From contig JAEZUR010000061.1 of assembly GCA_023420935.1 (NCBI GenBank), positions 1 through 7,178 of the forward strand: 7,178 nucleotides of DNA. Direction: 5' to 3'. Under the pieces are notes generated by a model that saw only the letters and a list, made by a program, of their open reading frames with translations, did not search any database and was not told the DNA's origin. The stretch's first letter is position 1, and each line of letters starts with the position of its first letter. Below, in pieces: positions 6,822-7,178 of the stretch. This DNA is from Bacillota bacterium. GTDB taxonomy: Bacteria; Bacillota; Clostridia; Lachnospirales; Lachnospiraceae. The translations under genes were made by a program, and so were the position numbers.

Positions 6822-7178
6822 ATGATTAATTTGGAAGCACCTATTATACCATGGATTGGCATGGGTGGAATAAAACTATATAGTCATATAAGTGAATTGA
6901 AATCATTACTTGAAAGTGAAAAAGTTGAGTGTTTTTTGTATGATAAATTTCTTGTTCGATATGAAATTAAGGGAAAAATATACTTGTTTTATAATTTAAT
7001 TAATGGAAAGTTATTTAAGATAACAACTTTAGAAGAATATAAAGGCTTATTATTTGATGAAATATATGTAGGGCAAAAAACAGAAGATATGTTAAGAGTA
7101 GATACTAGTTTTGAATATGATGAATTTGAGGAAGTATATGTAAGTGATAAAGGTGTATTTGTTGAAACGGAGCCTGAA
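6822..7178 (+). CDS. Probable cognate immunity protein (3'-partial)
   Basis: ATG 6822 opens a frame that stays open for 119 codons to the window edge, so the C-terminus is missing. It starts two bases after the toxin stop, and its ribosome binding site sits in the toxin's 3' end. The product is small, acidic toward its visible end and free of signal peptide or membrane segments, as expected for a cytoplasmic inhibitor. Recognisable stretches are LEAPIIPW (4-11), the following GMGGIKLYS, LFYN-x(2)-NGKLFKITTLEEYKG in the middle, and FEEVYVSDKGVFVE near the edge. I recall this pattern from small proteins encoded directly after toxins with the same tip domain; the family name is not known to me. 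By hand count 6841-7140 is 25% G+C, well below the toxin core (52 of 120 bases in 6061-6180), as is common for frequently exchanged immunity genes. Confidence 0.75.
   Translation, partial: MINLEAPIIPWIGMGGIKLYSHISELKSLLESEKVECFLYDKFLVRYEIKGKIYLFYNLINGKLFKITTLEEYKGLLFDEIYVGQKTEDMLRVDTSFEYDEFEEVYVSDKGVFVETEPE

Overview
The window is low-GC, with strong GGAGG-type ribosome binding sites, a TTG start, a U-tract terminator and a large Cys/His- and Gly-rich exported-type protein. Together these point to a Firmicute, most likely a Clostridia / Lachnospiraceae-type bacterium. That assignment rests on style and remembered protein families, not on a marker gene. All genes read on the + strand.

Region 1 (2-5266) is the 3' part of a very large gene whose start lies left of the window; 1754 residues are visible. 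The product is built like a multidomain surface protein. It has an N-terminal segment of unknown fold, two predicted beta-sandwich segments, a periodic His/Cys module, a glycine-rich domain resembling the ALK/LTK-type bacterial Gly_rich family, two further cysteine clusters and a long C-terminal region I cannot name. Neither a membrane anchor nor an LPXTG sorting motif is present at its C-terminus.

Region 2 (5267-5493) is intergenic. It holds an unusually long, nested stem-loop ending in a T-tract (a probable intrinsic terminator of the large gene), a near-perfect palindrome, and a sigma-A-like promoter with a strong ribosome binding site for the next gene.

Region 3 (5494-7178) is a two-gene polymorphic toxin-immunity cassette. 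The first gene encodes a 441-residue modular toxin: an alpha-helical N-terminal trafficking-type domain without a signal peptide, a hydrophobic Gly/Pro/Ala 'pre-toxin' segment, a Lys/Val-rich linker, and a C-terminal toxin domain of about 115 residues that is probably a nuclease. Two bases after its stop codon a second gene begins, with its ribosome binding site inside the toxin's last codons. It encodes the likely cognate immunity protein, is markedly AT-richer, and is cut by the right edge of the window. The cassette has its own promoter after the terminator, so it is probably expressed independently of the large surface protein. A functional link between the two is unproven.
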